Shown: positions 51,612 to 59,957, counted from the stretch's first letter. The stretch is DNA of 64,000 nt from Actinokineospora pegani (GCF_009745975.1 NZ_WHOL01000065.1:85705-149704), one strand, 5' to 3'. A program made the numbers and translations. Notes: generated by a model not told the origin, from the sequence alone.

Positions 51612-52451
51612 GTGTCCGACTTCTTCGACTTCGAGCTGACCCTGCGGCTGCTCTCGCTGGACTTCGTGATCAGCGCCCTGCTGGTGGCCGCGGTCCTGGG
51701 CCTGCTGGCAGGCGTGCTCGGCCCCCTGATCGTCAGCCGCAACATGGCCTTCTCCGTCCACGGCACCTCGGAGCTGGCCCTCACCGGCGGCGCGGCGGCC
51801 CTCCTGCTCGGCTGGGACGTGGGCAACGGCGCGCTGGCGGGCGCCATCGTCGCCGCGCTGATCCTGGGCCTGCTGACCCGCCGCAGCACCGAGTACGACT
51901 CGGTCATCGGCGTCATCCTGGCCTTCGGCCTGGGCCTGGGCGTGCTGATGCTGTGGCTCTACAAGGGCCGGGCGGCGAACAAGTTCGGCCTGCTCACCGG
52001 CCAGATCGTCGGCCAGGACTTCGCCAGCATGGCCCTGCTGACCGGCGCCGCGGTGGTGGTCCTGGCCGTCCTGGCCGTGGTCTACCGCCCCCTGCTCTTC
52101 GCCTCCGTCGACCCCCACGTGGCCCAGGCCCGAGGCGTTCCCAACACCCTGCTGGCGGTCGTCTTCGCCGTCCTCGTCGGCGTCGCCACGGCCCTGGGTG
52201 TGCGCACGGTCGGCTCACTGCTGGTCCTGGCCCTGATGGTCACCCCCGCCGCCGCGGCCGCCAGGGTGACGGCCAGCCCCCTGCGCGCGACCGGCCTGGC
52301 CATCCTCTTCGCCGAACTGTCCGCGGTGGGCGGCATCATCCTGTCCCTGGCCCCCGGCGCCCCCGTGAGCGCCTTCGTCACAGCCATCTCGTTCCTGATC
52401 TACATCATCTGCTGGATCGTCGGCCGAGCCCGCCGCACGGCCCTGGCATAG
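51612..52451 (+). CDS. znuB: Zinc ABC transporter, permease
   Basis: 279 residues, GTG start three bases after znuC. About eight transmembrane helices; ABC-3 family phrases GPLIVSRNMAFSVHGTSELALTGGAAALL, EYDSVIGVILAFGLGLGVLML and VGSLLVLALMVTPAAAAARV. Completes the zinc uptake operon, which ends in a long hairpin right after the stop. Confidence 0.92.
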   Translation: MSDFFDFELTLRLLSLDFVISALLVAAVLGLLAGVLGPLIVSRNMAFSVHGTSELALTGGAAALLLGWDVGNGALAGAIVAALILGLLTRRSTEYDSVIGVILAFGLGLGVLMLWLYKGRAANKFGLLTGQIVGQDFASMALLTGAAVVVLAVLAVVYRPLLFASVDPHVAQARGVPNTLLAVVFAVLVGVATALGVRTVGSLLVLALMVTPAAAAARVTASPLRATGLAILFAELSAVGGIILSLAPGAPVSAFVTAISFLIYIICWIVGRARRTALA

Positions 52452-52488
52452 CCCAAGGGCCCCACCGTCTGCCGGTCGGGCCCTTGGG
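52452..52488. terminator. Long hairpin after znuB
   Basis: CCCAAGGGCCC (52452-52462) and GGGCCCTTGGG (52478-52488) form a perfect 11-bp stem directly after the znuB stop. The stem is symmetric and neither side has a T-tract, so it may also end minus-strand transcripts from the HEPN gene and the tRNA-like element. Confidence 0.75.
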
Positions 52489-52491
52489 AAA

Positions 52492-52564
52492 CGTATAAAC
52501 GGGGGCTCTGCTCTTGAGCTACACCGGTGATACCGGGCCAGGACTCGCACCTGGATCTCCCCGC
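52492..52564 (-). ncRNA. tRNA-like element in circularly permuted order
   Basis: Read on the minus strand: GCGGG (3' anticodon stem, 52564-52560), 5-base variable loop GAGAT, perfect T-arm CCAGG-TGCGAGT-CCTGG (52554-52538), acceptor hairpin CCGGT-ATC-ACCGG (52536-52524), TGTA, perfect D-arm GCTC-AAGAGCA-GAGC (52519-52505), C, then CCCGT (52503-52499) that pairs with the opening GCGGG (one G-T wobble), and TTATACG as half of a loop with the conserved U33. All four cloverleaf stems are there but begin at the anticodon. Acceptor stem is only 5 bp, no CCA, D-loop lacks GG, the linker is 4 nt. A tRNA mimic or remnant is as likely as a working tRNA. It begins 14 bases after the HEPN stop codon. Confidence 0.45.
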
Positions 52565-52577
52565 TCCAGAGCCAATG

Positions 52578-53417
52578 TTACACCAGATGGGCCTGACCAG
52601 CGGTCACCTGCAACTCGGCGGTGGTCATGGCCAGAACCCCGTAGTGGAACCGGGCAAAGTTCTCGACCTTCTTCATCCGTCGATCCGCGGTGATCCGCTT
52701 GAGCCCGGCGAGGTCGTGGTTGTCGACGAAGTCGTCGATGATGACCTCGGCCCAGCGCTGGCGGGAAACGGACGCGATGAGCATGCGGTTCGCCTCCCTC
52801 GCCAGTGCGGTGGTGACAGAGAGGGCCAAGAGCATCTCCCCCGTTCCGAGGTCGATTGAGGAACCTGCTGGTAGACCGAGCGGTGACCGCCCCACTATGC
52901 GGACCCAGTTCTGGCTCGCAGCCGGGGACAAGGCGGTGGCCCGTTGCACGACACGGCTGTCGATGGTTCCGCCAGAGTGGATCACGGCGTTGCGCATTTC
53001 CCTGACCAAGTGGAACTGACTGAGCAGATCTGGGCTGAAATGTTGGCCGGTCGCCGTCGACAGTGCCCCGTGCAGACGCGACGCGTTGTCCGGAACCGGT
53101 GCGTTAACCATGTTCACGCACGAACGCATCAGATCCTCGTGCAGGGCCAATGCGTAGGGAACTGCCATCGTGCCGAGGTGGCTGTCCGCGTTGACAAGGA
53201 CAGCGCGGGCCTCTCCGGGGGTGAGGTTGAAGCGATTCACATGGTGGATAGCGGGGAAGATCTGGGGGATGAGGGTCTTCGAGCCGTCGGTCAGGTTGAG
53301 GAGGTGAGCAGCCATCGGGGAGCCCACAAGCAGTGCCATGATGGCGGTGTTGGCTTCCCGGCGCGCCTTGGTGTGCAGGCGGTATTCCGGGTAGTTCACG
53401 ACCGCGTTCGTCGCCAT
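52578..53417 (-). CDS. HEPN-domain protein, probable RNase (defence or toxin type)
   Basis: 279 residues from the ATG at 53417 with GAGGAAG upstream. Mostly helical. The key feature is REMRNAVIHSGG: Arg142-Asn143-x3-His147, the RNxxxH active motif of HEPN ribonucleases, preceded by a helix (FSPDLLSQFHLV) as in RiboL-PSP/MAE-type HEPN proteins. Many such proteins cut RNA, some cut tRNA, in toxin-antitoxin or anti-phage systems. Base composition is less GC-rich than the neighbours, suggesting transfer. It follows the RHH/RAMA-like gene by 40 bases and is followed by the tRNA-like element. No close family recognised, so the function is inferred from the motif. Confidence 0.65.
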   Translation of the reverse strand: MATNAVVNYPEYRLHTKARREANTAIMALLVGSPMAAHLLNLTDGSKTLIPQIFPAIHHVNRFNLTPGEARAVLVNADSHLGTMAVPYALALHEDLMRSCVNMVNAPVPDNASRLHGALSTATGQHFSPDLLSQFHLVREMRNAVIHSGGTIDSRVVQRATALSPAASQNWVRIVGRSPLGLPAGSSIDLGTGEMLLALSVTTALAREANRMLIASVSRQRWAEVIIDDFVDNHDLAGLKRITADRRMKKVENFARFHYGVLAMTTAELQVTAGQAHLV

Positions 53418-53457
53418 TGTCAGTGCTTCCTCGTTGTACTTGGAGTCGACGCTCGTG

Positions 53458-53865
53458 TCAGGAGTCGTGGGAGTAGCGAATGGTGTTGAGAGCTTTCCCG
53501 CCATCTCGCAGGAACCAGAATCCCCAGCCGTTCCGGTTGGGGTGCACGGTGGGGTTGATGGACTGGACGGCCGAGATCGCGGCACCGCTCGGGCTCTTGA
53601 ACGCCTGTCCCTTGAGGGGACCGCTGGTGATCTCGACCCGCTTGGTCGCCCGGTCGTAGACCGCCTCGATCCGATGGCCCTGGTATAAGGCGAAGATTGG
53701 CACATGGCTGGTCGGTGGCGCATCGGGGTGCTCAGCGGTCGCTGGGCTGGGCCGACTGAAGTCGTCGAGGAGGCGACGCACCACGTCGCTCTCGGTGGTC
53801 TGCCATGCCCTCGCCAGCAGCGTAAGTCGAGCGAGGTCCGAATCTGAGACCTGGATAGACGGCAT
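53458..53865 (-). CDS. Ribbon-helix-helix protein with C-terminal RAMA/DUF4357-like domain
   Basis: 135 residues from the ATG at 53865 with GAGGAG upstream. Residues 1-36 (PSIQVSDSDLARLTLL ... TTESDVVRRLLDDF) look like a ribbon-helix-helix DNA-binding unit. After a Pro-rich linker, residues 55-131 resemble the RAMA or DUF4357 module found with restriction and defence enzymes: GHRIEAVYD, SGPLKGQAFKSPSGAA, NRNGWGFWFL. As first gene before a HEPN-motif protein it fits the antitoxin/regulator position. The gene is less GC-rich than its surroundings. Function inferred only. Confidence 0.6.
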   Translation of the reverse strand: MPSIQVSDSDLARLTLLARAWQTTESDVVRRLLDDFSRPSPATAEHPDAPPTSHVPIFALYQGHRIEAVYDRATKRVEITSGPLKGQAFKSPSGAAISAVQSINPTVHPNRNGWGFWFLRDGGKALNTIRYSHDS

Positions 53866-53961
53866 GTTGCTCCTCGAGAGAGGTTTGAGGAGAAATAGTA
53901 GCATCTCGAGTCAAGCTGGGGTCACCCGCTCGCGCCCGTCGGAGCGAGGCCGGACAGGGCG
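53866..53961 (-). promoter_or_regulatory. Promoter region of the RHH/HEPN operon
   Basis: AT-rich for this genome. On the minus strand TTGACTCGAG and TACTATTTCTCC occur close together, and CTCGAG is present twice, about 30 bases apart, flanking the likely start of transcription; the repeats could be operator half sites for the RHH protein. The spacing of TTGACT to TACTAT (8 bases) is too short for a normal promoter pair, so the exact hexamers are unclear. Confidence 0.35.
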
Positions 53962-55167
53962 TCACCCCAGCAGCAACAGCACCTGCAACTCCCCCACGAG
54001 CCCCCCGATCACAGCCCCCACCGCGATCAACTTCCACTCGTCCTGCCGGAAAGCAGGCCGCAACAACCCCTCGTACTCCACCCGCGTCAACCGGTTCATC
54101 TTCGCCGCGATCGTGTTCCCGATGTCCAAAGCGTCCCGCGCATAGGGCTCCGCGGCCAACGCCGTCTCCCGCAGGTGCTTCAACGCCTTCACGGCCGCGG
54201 CCGACTTCATCTCCTCGAACCGCTGCGGCGACACCGCCACCCCCACGAACGGCCGCGTCTGCTTCTCCACCGCCTCCCCCACGACACGGGCGATGGACGC
54301 CAGCAGTCGCTCCGAGCGGGGCCCGGCGAGCACGCCCTCGACGAGGTTCGGGACCGTCATCACCTCGCTGGCGATGAGGTCCCCGTACTGCCGGGCCACC
54401 TGCACCCGACGGCGTTGGAAGACGCCCTGGAGGCCGAAGCGGCGTTCGCGGGGGAAGAAGACGAGCTTGATGGCCAGCCAGTCGGTGAACCAGCCGATGA
54501 GGGCGCCGAAGACGGGGAGGATCCAGGGTTGTTGGGTCAGGCCCCAGACGACGGTCTGGACGAGGCCCAGGATGAAGCCGAAGTAGATGCCGCAGCGGGC
54601 GATGAACGACATCTCGGGGCGGGAGATGTCGCGGACCAGGCGGACCAGCAGCCGCTTGTCGCGCTCCAGCGCGGTGACGGCGACCTGCTGGACGTCGAGG
54701 ACCTCGTCGATGCTGGCGCGGATCTCGGCCATGACCTCGTGCACCAGGTCGACGGTGCCCGCCTGGACCCGCTTGACCAGGATCTCCTGGGCGATGCCGG
54801 GCAGCATCTCCCACAGGTGGGGGTGGTGCTCCTCGAGCACCTCGCGCGCGATCCGGTCCACGGCGATCAGCAGCGGGGTCTGGATCTCGCGGGCGACCTG
54901 GTCGGGGTCGAGCCTGCCGACGATCTCGGCCGGGTCGACGAGCTTGCCGGTGATCAGGTCGGCCGAGGTGCGGATCATCCTGGCCGAGTTGCGCGGGACG
55001 ACGCCCTGCCAGCCCAGCCACGGCTCGGCGACGCCGACGAAGTCCAGCGGGCGGAACATCATCTCGATGGCGACCCGCTTGGTCACGTACCCGATCGCCG
55101 CGGCGATGAACGGCATCGACGCCAGAATGGGCCAGTGGTCGGCGAACGCGGCCAGGAGAGCGTCCAC
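53962..55167 (-). CDS. DUF445 family membrane protein, paralogue 1
   Basis: 401 residues from the GTG at 55167. N-terminal transmembrane helix (ILASMPFIAAAIGYVTKRVAIEMMF), a large helical domain, paired hydrophobic helices in the middle (YFGFILGLVQTVVWGL, WILPVFGALIGWFTDWLAIKLVFF) and a C-terminal helix in VGAVIGGLVGELQVLLLL. The motif GxxTDWLAIK is typical of DUF445/YheB. Function unknown. Nearly identical C-terminus to the next gene (EYEGLLRPAFRQDEWKLIAVG), so they arose by tandem duplication. Confidence 0.85.
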   Translation of the reverse strand: MDALLAAFADHWPILASMPFIAAAIGYVTKRVAIEMMFRPLDFVGVAEPWLGWQGVVPRNSARMIRTSADLITGKLVDPAEIVGRLDPDQVAREIQTPLLIAVDRIAREVLEEHHPHLWEMLPGIAQEILVKRVQAGTVDLVHEVMAEIRASIDEVLDVQQVAVTALERDKRLLVRLVRDISRPEMSFIARCGIYFGFILGLVQTVVWGLTQQPWILPVFGALIGWFTDWLAIKLVFFPRERRFGLQGVFQRRRVQVARQYGDLIASEVMTVPNLVEGVLAGPRSERLLASIARVVGEAVEKQTRPFVGVAVSPQRFEEMKSAAAVKALKHLRETALAAEPYARDALDIGNTIAAKMNRLTRVEYEGLLRPAFRQDEWKLIAVGAVIGGLVGELQVLLLLG

Positions 55168-55204
55168 ACCGCACCCCCTCGCCGCCGACCAGAGCAGGCT
55201 CAAT

Positions 55205-56434
55205 CTAGTGCAGCAGGAGCAAGACCTGCAGTTCACCCACCAGACACCCGATGACCGCGCCAACCGCGATGAGCTTCCACTCGTCCTGGCGGAACGCCGG
55301 GCGCAGCAGGCCCTCGTACTGGACCGCGTCCAGCGCCTGGATCTGGCGGACGACGGTGTCGCGGATGCCGAGGGCCTCGGTGGCGTAGTCCTCGATCTCG
55401 CGCACGGTCTCGGGGAAGCTGGCCATCGCCTTGCGCGCCGCGGCCTTCTTCATCTCCTGGTACCGGCGCGGGCCCACCGCGGCGACCACGAGCGGCTTGA
55501 CCGCGCCCGCCTGGGCGTCGATGGACCGCCGCACCTCGTACTGAACCATGTCGAACAGCCGGTCGGACTTGGGGCCGGTCAGCACGGCCTCCAGCACGTT
55601 GCCGACGGTGAGGATCTCCCGGGCCACCAGGTCGGCGTAGTCCTCGGCGACCTGCTCCTTGCGCCGCTGGAACATGCCCTGCCAGCGCACGACGCCGAGG
55701 AAGCGCTTCTCCCGGCGCGGGAAGAAGATCATCTTCAACGCCAGCCAGTCGGTGAGCCAGCCGGTCAGCCCGCCGAACACCGGCATCACCCAGGCGCTCT
55801 TGGTCAGCGCCCACACCACGACCTGCACCAGGCCGATGATCAGTCCGAACCAGACTCCCGACCGGGCGATGAACCTCATCTCCGGGGTGGCGGTCTCGCG
55901 GATGAGCCGGTTCAGCACCGCCTTGTCGCGCACGAGCTGGCGCACGGCCATGTCCTTGACGTCGAGCACCTGCTCGATGTTCTCGGCCAGCTCCCGCATC
56001 AGCCGCTCGACCACCCGCGGCGCCTCGGCCCGGGCCCGGTTGAGCACCACCTGCCTGGCCTGCCTGGGTGTCCGCTCCCAGAGGTTGGGCTGGTACTCCT
56101 CGACCAGCTCCACGGTGACCTGCTCGACCACCGCCGCCATCGGCTCGCGCAGCCGGGCGGCCACCTCCTGCGGGTCGAGCCGGGCGAAGATCGCCCTGGG
56201 ATCGATGAGGTTGCTGGTCATCAAGTCCACCGCCACGGTGGCCATCCGCTCGGCGTTGGCCGGGATGACCCCCTGCCAGCCCAGCTTGCCCACGCCCACG
56301 AACTCCAGCGGGCGGTACATCATCTCGATCGCCGCGCGCTTGGTGATGTAGCCGATGATCGAGGCGATGATCGGCATTGTCGCGTAGATGTGCCAGTTGG
56401 CGGTGAAGTCGTCGCCGAGCGCCCGCCAGTCCAC
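55205..56434 (-). CDS. DUF445 family membrane protein, paralogue 2
   Basis: 409 residues from a GTG at 56434. Same layout as the neighbouring paralogue: IIASIIGYITKRAAIEMMYRPLEFVGVGKLG at the start, GLIIGLVQVVVWALTK and TGWLTDWLALKMIFFPRRE in the middle, QYEGLLRPAFRQDEWKLI near the end. It lies 37 bases upstream of paralogue 1 in the same direction, so the two are probably co-transcribed and may form a hetero-oligomer. Function unknown. Confidence 0.85.
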   Translation of the reverse strand: MDWRALGDDFTANWHIYATMPIIASIIGYITKRAAIEMMYRPLEFVGVGKLGWQGVIPANAERMATVAVDLMTSNLIDPRAIFARLDPQEVAARLREPMAAVVEQVTVELVEEYQPNLWERTPRQARQVVLNRARAEAPRVVERLMRELAENIEQVLDVKDMAVRQLVRDKAVLNRLIRETATPEMRFIARSGVWFGLIIGLVQVVVWALTKSAWVMPVFGGLTGWLTDWLALKMIFFPRREKRFLGVVRWQGMFQRRKEQVAEDYADLVAREILTVGNVLEAVLTGPKSDRLFDMVQYEVRRSIDAQAGAVKPLVVAAVGPRRYQEMKKAAARKAMASFPETVREIEDYATEALGIRDTVVRQIQALDAVQYEGLLRPAFRQDEWKLIAVGAVIGCLVGELQVLLLLH

Positions 56435-56490
56435 CCGTGCACCCCCTCACGCCGCGCCTGGTGCAGGAGTCTGGCACGCCGCGCGCGGAC

Positions 56491-56522
56491 GCGGCCCGCC
56501 TGCCCGCGGGCAGGCAGGCCGC
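56491..56522 (-). terminator. Strong hairpin downstream of the FG-GAP-like gene
   Basis: GCGGCC..CCTGCC pairs with GGCAGG..GGCCGC around a CGCG loop, 14 bases past the stop at 56536. No T-tract, but the stem is long and GC-rich. Confidence 0.6.
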
Positions 56523-56535
56523 TCGGGCGGGCCGG

Positions 56536-57186
56536 TCAGGGGTTGCAGGCCGCCGGGTCGACCTGGAGCTGCGGGTTGTCGCCCTTCACCCCGAAGATCG
56601 GGATCTGGCCGGACGGGGTGGCGACGCCGTTGGCGACCTTGTAGCTGGCGAGGGTGCCGATGAAGCTGGGGTTGGCGCTGTCGTCCTGGGCCACGGCGAA
56701 CAGGATGGTGAACTCGCGGCCCCGGAAGATCCTCTCCTGGCAGGTGTACCCCGCGCGCGAGACGGCTCCGCCGCCCTCGAAGAAGCGCAGTTCCTGACCC
56801 TCCGGCGTGGCGGCCACGCGCAGGCCGTCCGCGCCGAGGTCGACCATGACGAGGGTGGTGGTCTGGTCGCTGGTGGAGTCGACGACGAGCACCTCGGCCT
56901 TGCCGTCGGCGTTGACGTCGGTGACGCGCACCGGCCGCACCGCGCCGTCCGCGGTGCCCAGCGGCATCGTCAACTCGTGGGTCTGGCCGCCCGCGGTGAC
57001 GCTGAGCCGCTGCTCGGTGCCCTCGGCCTGCGCGGTCAGGGTGATGGTGTCGGCGACGCCGTCGCCGTTGAGGTCGCCCTCGGTGGCGAGGGACGCGTCG
57101 GCCGCGGCGGTGGTGACCGAGGCCAGGGTGAGCAGACCGGCGGACGCCGCCAGCACCGCGGAGCGGGACCTGGAAAGCAGACTCAC
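56536..57186 (-). CDS. Secreted FG-GAP/VCBS-repeat protein
   Basis: 216 residues from the GTG at 57186 with GGAGGGAG upstream. Signal peptide (about 1-28, ending near TAAADA). Two calcium-loop-like repeats, EGDLNGDGVADTITL and VTDVNADGKAEVLVVD, resemble FG-GAP/VCBS integrin-like units. A pair of cysteines near residues 150 and 214 could form a disulfide. Probably an extracellular protein; no enzyme motif is seen. Confidence 0.72.
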   Translation of the reverse strand: MSLLSRSRSAVLAASAGLLTLASVTTAAADASLATEGDLNGDGVADTITLTAQAEGTEQRLSVTAGGQTHELTMPLGTADGAVRPVRVTDVNADGKAEVLVVDSTSDQTTTLVMVDLGADGLRVAATPEGQELRFFEGGGAVSRAGYTCQERIFRGREFTILFAVAQDDSANPSFIGTLASYKVANGVATPSGQIPIFGVKGDNPQLQVDPAACNP

Positions 57187-57340
57187 GTGGAACTCCCTCC
57201 GCGCGGACGCCTCTGTCCGCGCCATCACCGGCCCCTCCCGACTCGGAGCGGTGCCGATTCACCGGAATTGGCTACACCCAGCAATCTAGGCACACCACTT
57301 CAGTGATTGACAGGGGTAGTCGCAGATCGGGAAACGCTTG

Positions 57341-58774
57341 CTAAAACTGGTAGTACAAGAACGGGCTGAAAGTGCCCGAGGCGACAAGAATCGCAGCCCA
57401 CACCAACCCCGGCACCATCACGGCCACCCGCAGCGCCTGCGCCACCCGGCCCCGCGAGGACTCCACCAGCGGCCCGGTCACCGGCGCGGCGGGCAGGAAG
57501 AAGATGACCACCGCCAGCAGCAGCACCACCAGGACCTGGTTGCCCAGCGCCACCTCGACCTGCTCGCTCAGACCGGTGAAGTCCGGCAGCAGCATGTGCC
57601 CGACCACCAGCAGCGCCTGGCCCATGTCGGCGGCCCGGAAGAACACCCACCCCACGGTGACCAGCACCATCGTCAGCAGCCGCCGCCCGATCCGGCGCAC
57701 CGGGTCGGCAGGCGCCCGCTCCAGGCCGAACCCGCGCTCGATGACCAGCAGCGCCCCGTGGAACAGGCCCCACACCAGGAACGTCCAGTTGGCACCGTGC
57801 CAGAACCCGGTCAGCACGAACACGATCCCCAGGTTGCGGTAGGTGCGCGCCGCCCCGTCCCGGTTGCCGCCGAGCGGGATGTAGACGTAGTCCCGGAACC
57901 ACCTGGACAACGACATGTGCCACCGCCGCCAGAACTCGGTGATCGTCACCGACGAGTAGGGGCGGGCGAAGTTCTCCGGCAGCCGGAAACCGAGCATCCG
58001 CCCCAGCCCGATCGCCATGTCGGAGTACCCGGAGAAGTCGAAGTAGAGCTGCAGCGTGTACGCGATCGCGCCCAGCCACGCCACCGCGAAGGTCATCTCG
58101 TCGGCCGGGGTATTGAAGCACTGCTCCACCAGCGGGCTCAGCGAGTCCGCGATGATGACCTTCTTGCACAGCCCCAGCGCGAAGCGCGGGAAGCCAGCCG
58201 AGATGTCGTCGGTCCGGTGCGTGCGCCGCTGCGGGAGCTGGTCGGCGATCTCCCGGTACCGCACGATCGGACCGGCCACGAGCTGCGGGAACATCGCGAT
58301 GTAGGCGATGAACGACACCGGGTCCCGGCTCGCGGGCCGCTCGCCCCGGTAGACGTCGACGACGTAGGAGATGTGGTGGAACGTGTAGAAGGAGATGCCG
58401 ATCGGCAGGGCCAGGTTGACGATCGGGAAGTCGCCGCCGAACAGCCGCGCGAAACCGGCGAGCTGCTCGGTGGCGAATCCCGCGTACTTCCACACGAGCA
58501 GCACGGCGACGTCGAAGCTGATGACGCCGATCAGCAGCGACTTGCGCCGCCCGCGCGCGGTGTCCCACTCGTCGGGCTCCAACCAGGGCCCGATCGCGTA
58601 GTTCACCACCATGCACAGCAGCAGCAACAGCGTCGTCGGCCCAGCCCCGGCCGCGTAGAACAGCAGGCTGGACACCGCCACGATCCCGTTGCGCCAACCC
58701 CGGGGGCACAGCACGACCGCCAACAGCACGATGGGCGTGAAGTACCACAGGAACAACGGACTGGCGAACGACAT
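57341..58774 (-). CDS. MBOAT-family O-acyltransferase
   Basis: 477 residues, multispanning (about 11-12 helices). AlgI/DltB-like features: PIGISFYTFHHISYVVDVYRGE, FPQLVAGPIVRY, YFDFSGYSDMAIGLGRMLGF, WRRWHMSLSRWFRDYVYIPLGGNR and the active-site His in TGFWHGANWTFLVWG. Transfers acyl groups to exported polymers or sugars across the membrane. The usual secreted AlgJ/AlgX-type or SGNH partner is not in this window, so the acceptor is unknown. Confidence 0.9.
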   Translation of the reverse strand: MSFASPLFLWYFTPIVLLAVVLCPRGWRNGIVAVSSLLFYAAGAGPTTLLLLLCMVVNYAIGPWLEPDEWDTARGRRKSLLIGVISFDVAVLLVWKYAGFATEQLAGFARLFGGDFPIVNLALPIGISFYTFHHISYVVDVYRGERPASRDPVSFIAYIAMFPQLVAGPIVRYREIADQLPQRRTHRTDDISAGFPRFALGLCKKVIIADSLSPLVEQCFNTPADEMTFAVAWLGAIAYTLQLYFDFSGYSDMAIGLGRMLGFRLPENFARPYSSVTITEFWRRWHMSLSRWFRDYVYIPLGGNRDGAARTYRNLGIVFVLTGFWHGANWTFLVWGLFHGALLVIERGFGLERAPADPVRRIGRRLLTMVLVTVGWVFFRAADMGQALLVVGHMLLPDFTGLSEQVEVALGNQVLVVLLLAVVIFFLPAAPVTGPLVESSRGRVAQALRVAVMVPGLVWAAILVASGTFSPFLYYQF

Positions 58775-58832
58775 CGAGCCCCCTACGCGCCCACGACCCC
58801 CAGACCTTAGCCCCCGGGGAGAGCGCGCTGGG

Positions 58833-59774
58833 TCAGATCCGGCCCTTGACCCGGCGGCGGCGCGCCACCTCGGCCAGCACGACGCTCGTGGCCACCGAGG
58901 CGTTGAGGCTCTCCACGCCCGCGGCCATCGGGATGCTCACGGTCGCGTCGCAGGCCTCGCGCACCAGCCGCGACAGGCCCCGGCCCTCGGACCCCACGAC
59001 GACGACCAGCGGCGAGGTCGCCAGGGTCAGCTCGTCGATGTCCATCGTCCCGTCGGCGTCCAGGCCGACGATCATCAGGCCCTTGGCCGCCAGCGACCGC
59101 AGCTCCCTGGTCAGGTTCGTCGCCACCGCCACCGGCAGCTTCGCCGCGGTGCCCGCGCTGGTGCGCCAGGCGACGGCGGTGATCCCCGCGCTGCGCCGCT
59201 GCGGCAGCAGCACCCCGTTGGCGCCGAACGCGGCGGCCGAGCGGATGATCGCGCCCAGGTTGCGCGGGTCGGTCACGCCGTCGAGCGCCACCAGCAGCGG
59301 CGGCTCGCCGGTCTCCACCGCGAGCAGGTCGTCCGGGTGCGCGTACTCGAACGGCGGCACCTGCAGGGCCAGGCCCTGGTGCACCGCGCCGTTGGTCAGC
59401 CGGTCCAGCTCGGGGCGCGAGACCTCCAGCACCGAGATGCCGCGGTCAGACGCCAGGCGCACGCCCTCGGCCACCCGGTCGTCGGCGTCGATCCCCAGTG
59501 CCACGTACAGGGCCGTCGCCGGGATCTCCGCGCGCAGGCACTCCACCACCGGGTTGCGTCCGGCGATCAGCTCCGTGGTCGGCTTCTCCTTGGTCGTCGA
59601 CCCGCGCTTGACCGTCTGCTTGCGGTAGTTCTTGTGCCCGGGGCGCTCCTCGGCCTTCGGCGTCGGACCCTTGCCCTCGAGGGCTTTGCGCCGCTGCCCC
59701 CCAGAGCCGACGACGGCGCCCTTCTTGGTGCCCGCGTTGCGCATCGCGCCTTGGCGCCTGGAGTTCCCTGCCAC
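58833..59774 (-). CDS. rlmB: 23S rRNA (guanosine-2'-O-)-methyltransferase RlmB (TrmH/SPOUT)
   Basis: 313 residues from the GTG at 59774 with GGGGA upstream. A basic N-terminal extension (about 60 residues, Lys/Arg/Gly-rich), substrate-binding domain ([15 protein letters not shown]) and SPOUT knot: [74 protein letters not shown]. Methylates a 23S rRNA guanosine. Counterpart of Rv3579c. The MITE-like element sits 17 bases upstream of its start. Confidence 0.9.
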   Translation of the reverse strand: MAGNSRRQGAMRNAGTKKGAVVGSGGQRRKALEGKGPTPKAEERPGHKNYRKQTVKRGSTTKEKPTTELIAGRNPVVECLRAEIPATALYVALGIDADDRVAEGVRLASDRGISVLEVSRPELDRLTNGAVHQGLALQVPPFEYAHPDDLLAVETGEPPLLVALDGVTDPRNLGAIIRSAAAFGANGVLLPQRRSAGITAVAWRTSAGTAAKLPVAVATNLTRELRSLAAKGLMIVGLDADGTMDIDELTLATSPLVVVVGSEGRGLSRLVREACDATVSIPMAAGVESLNASVATSVVLAEVARRRRVKGRI

Positions 59775-59790
59775 GTCAGCTGTCCCCACT

Positions 59791-59957
59791 AGGTCGTGTT
59801 TTGGAAGTCTCGTTCGATGAGAGTCGTGATCGGGGTGGTTTCTGGCGGTGCGGGGCGGAGGTACCGGTACAACACCGGTACCGGCACCTCCGCCCCGTGC
59901 CGCCAGGGACCGCATCCGGCGCGGCTATCGCGAACACGGGCTTTCAAAACGCGACCT
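59791..59957. mobile_element. MITE-like element with terminal inverted repeats and long internal hairpin
   Basis: About 167 bp. Left end AGGTCGTGTTTT (59791-59802) and right end AAAACGCGACCT (59946-59957) are inverted copies with one difference; similarity extends for about 30 bases with mismatches. Inside, CTGGCGG..CGGGGCGGAGGT..ACCGGT (from 59842) folds back on the bases up to 59906 around ACAAC, pairing nearly all of a 27-base arm. No coding frame. A second right-end-like copy, AAAACCCGACCT, follows at 59983. It lies between rlmB and the HAD gene, in the interval where M. tuberculosis has cysS. Probably a non-autonomous remnant of an insertion sequence; no clear target duplication. Confidence 0.65.

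Noticed and set aside
52492..52590. Normal linear tRNA at the end of the HEPN gene
   Set aside because: A D-arm-like TGGTGTAACATTGG precedes the T-arm, but there is no matching acceptor strand or anticodon stem in linear order; only the permuted reading pairs.
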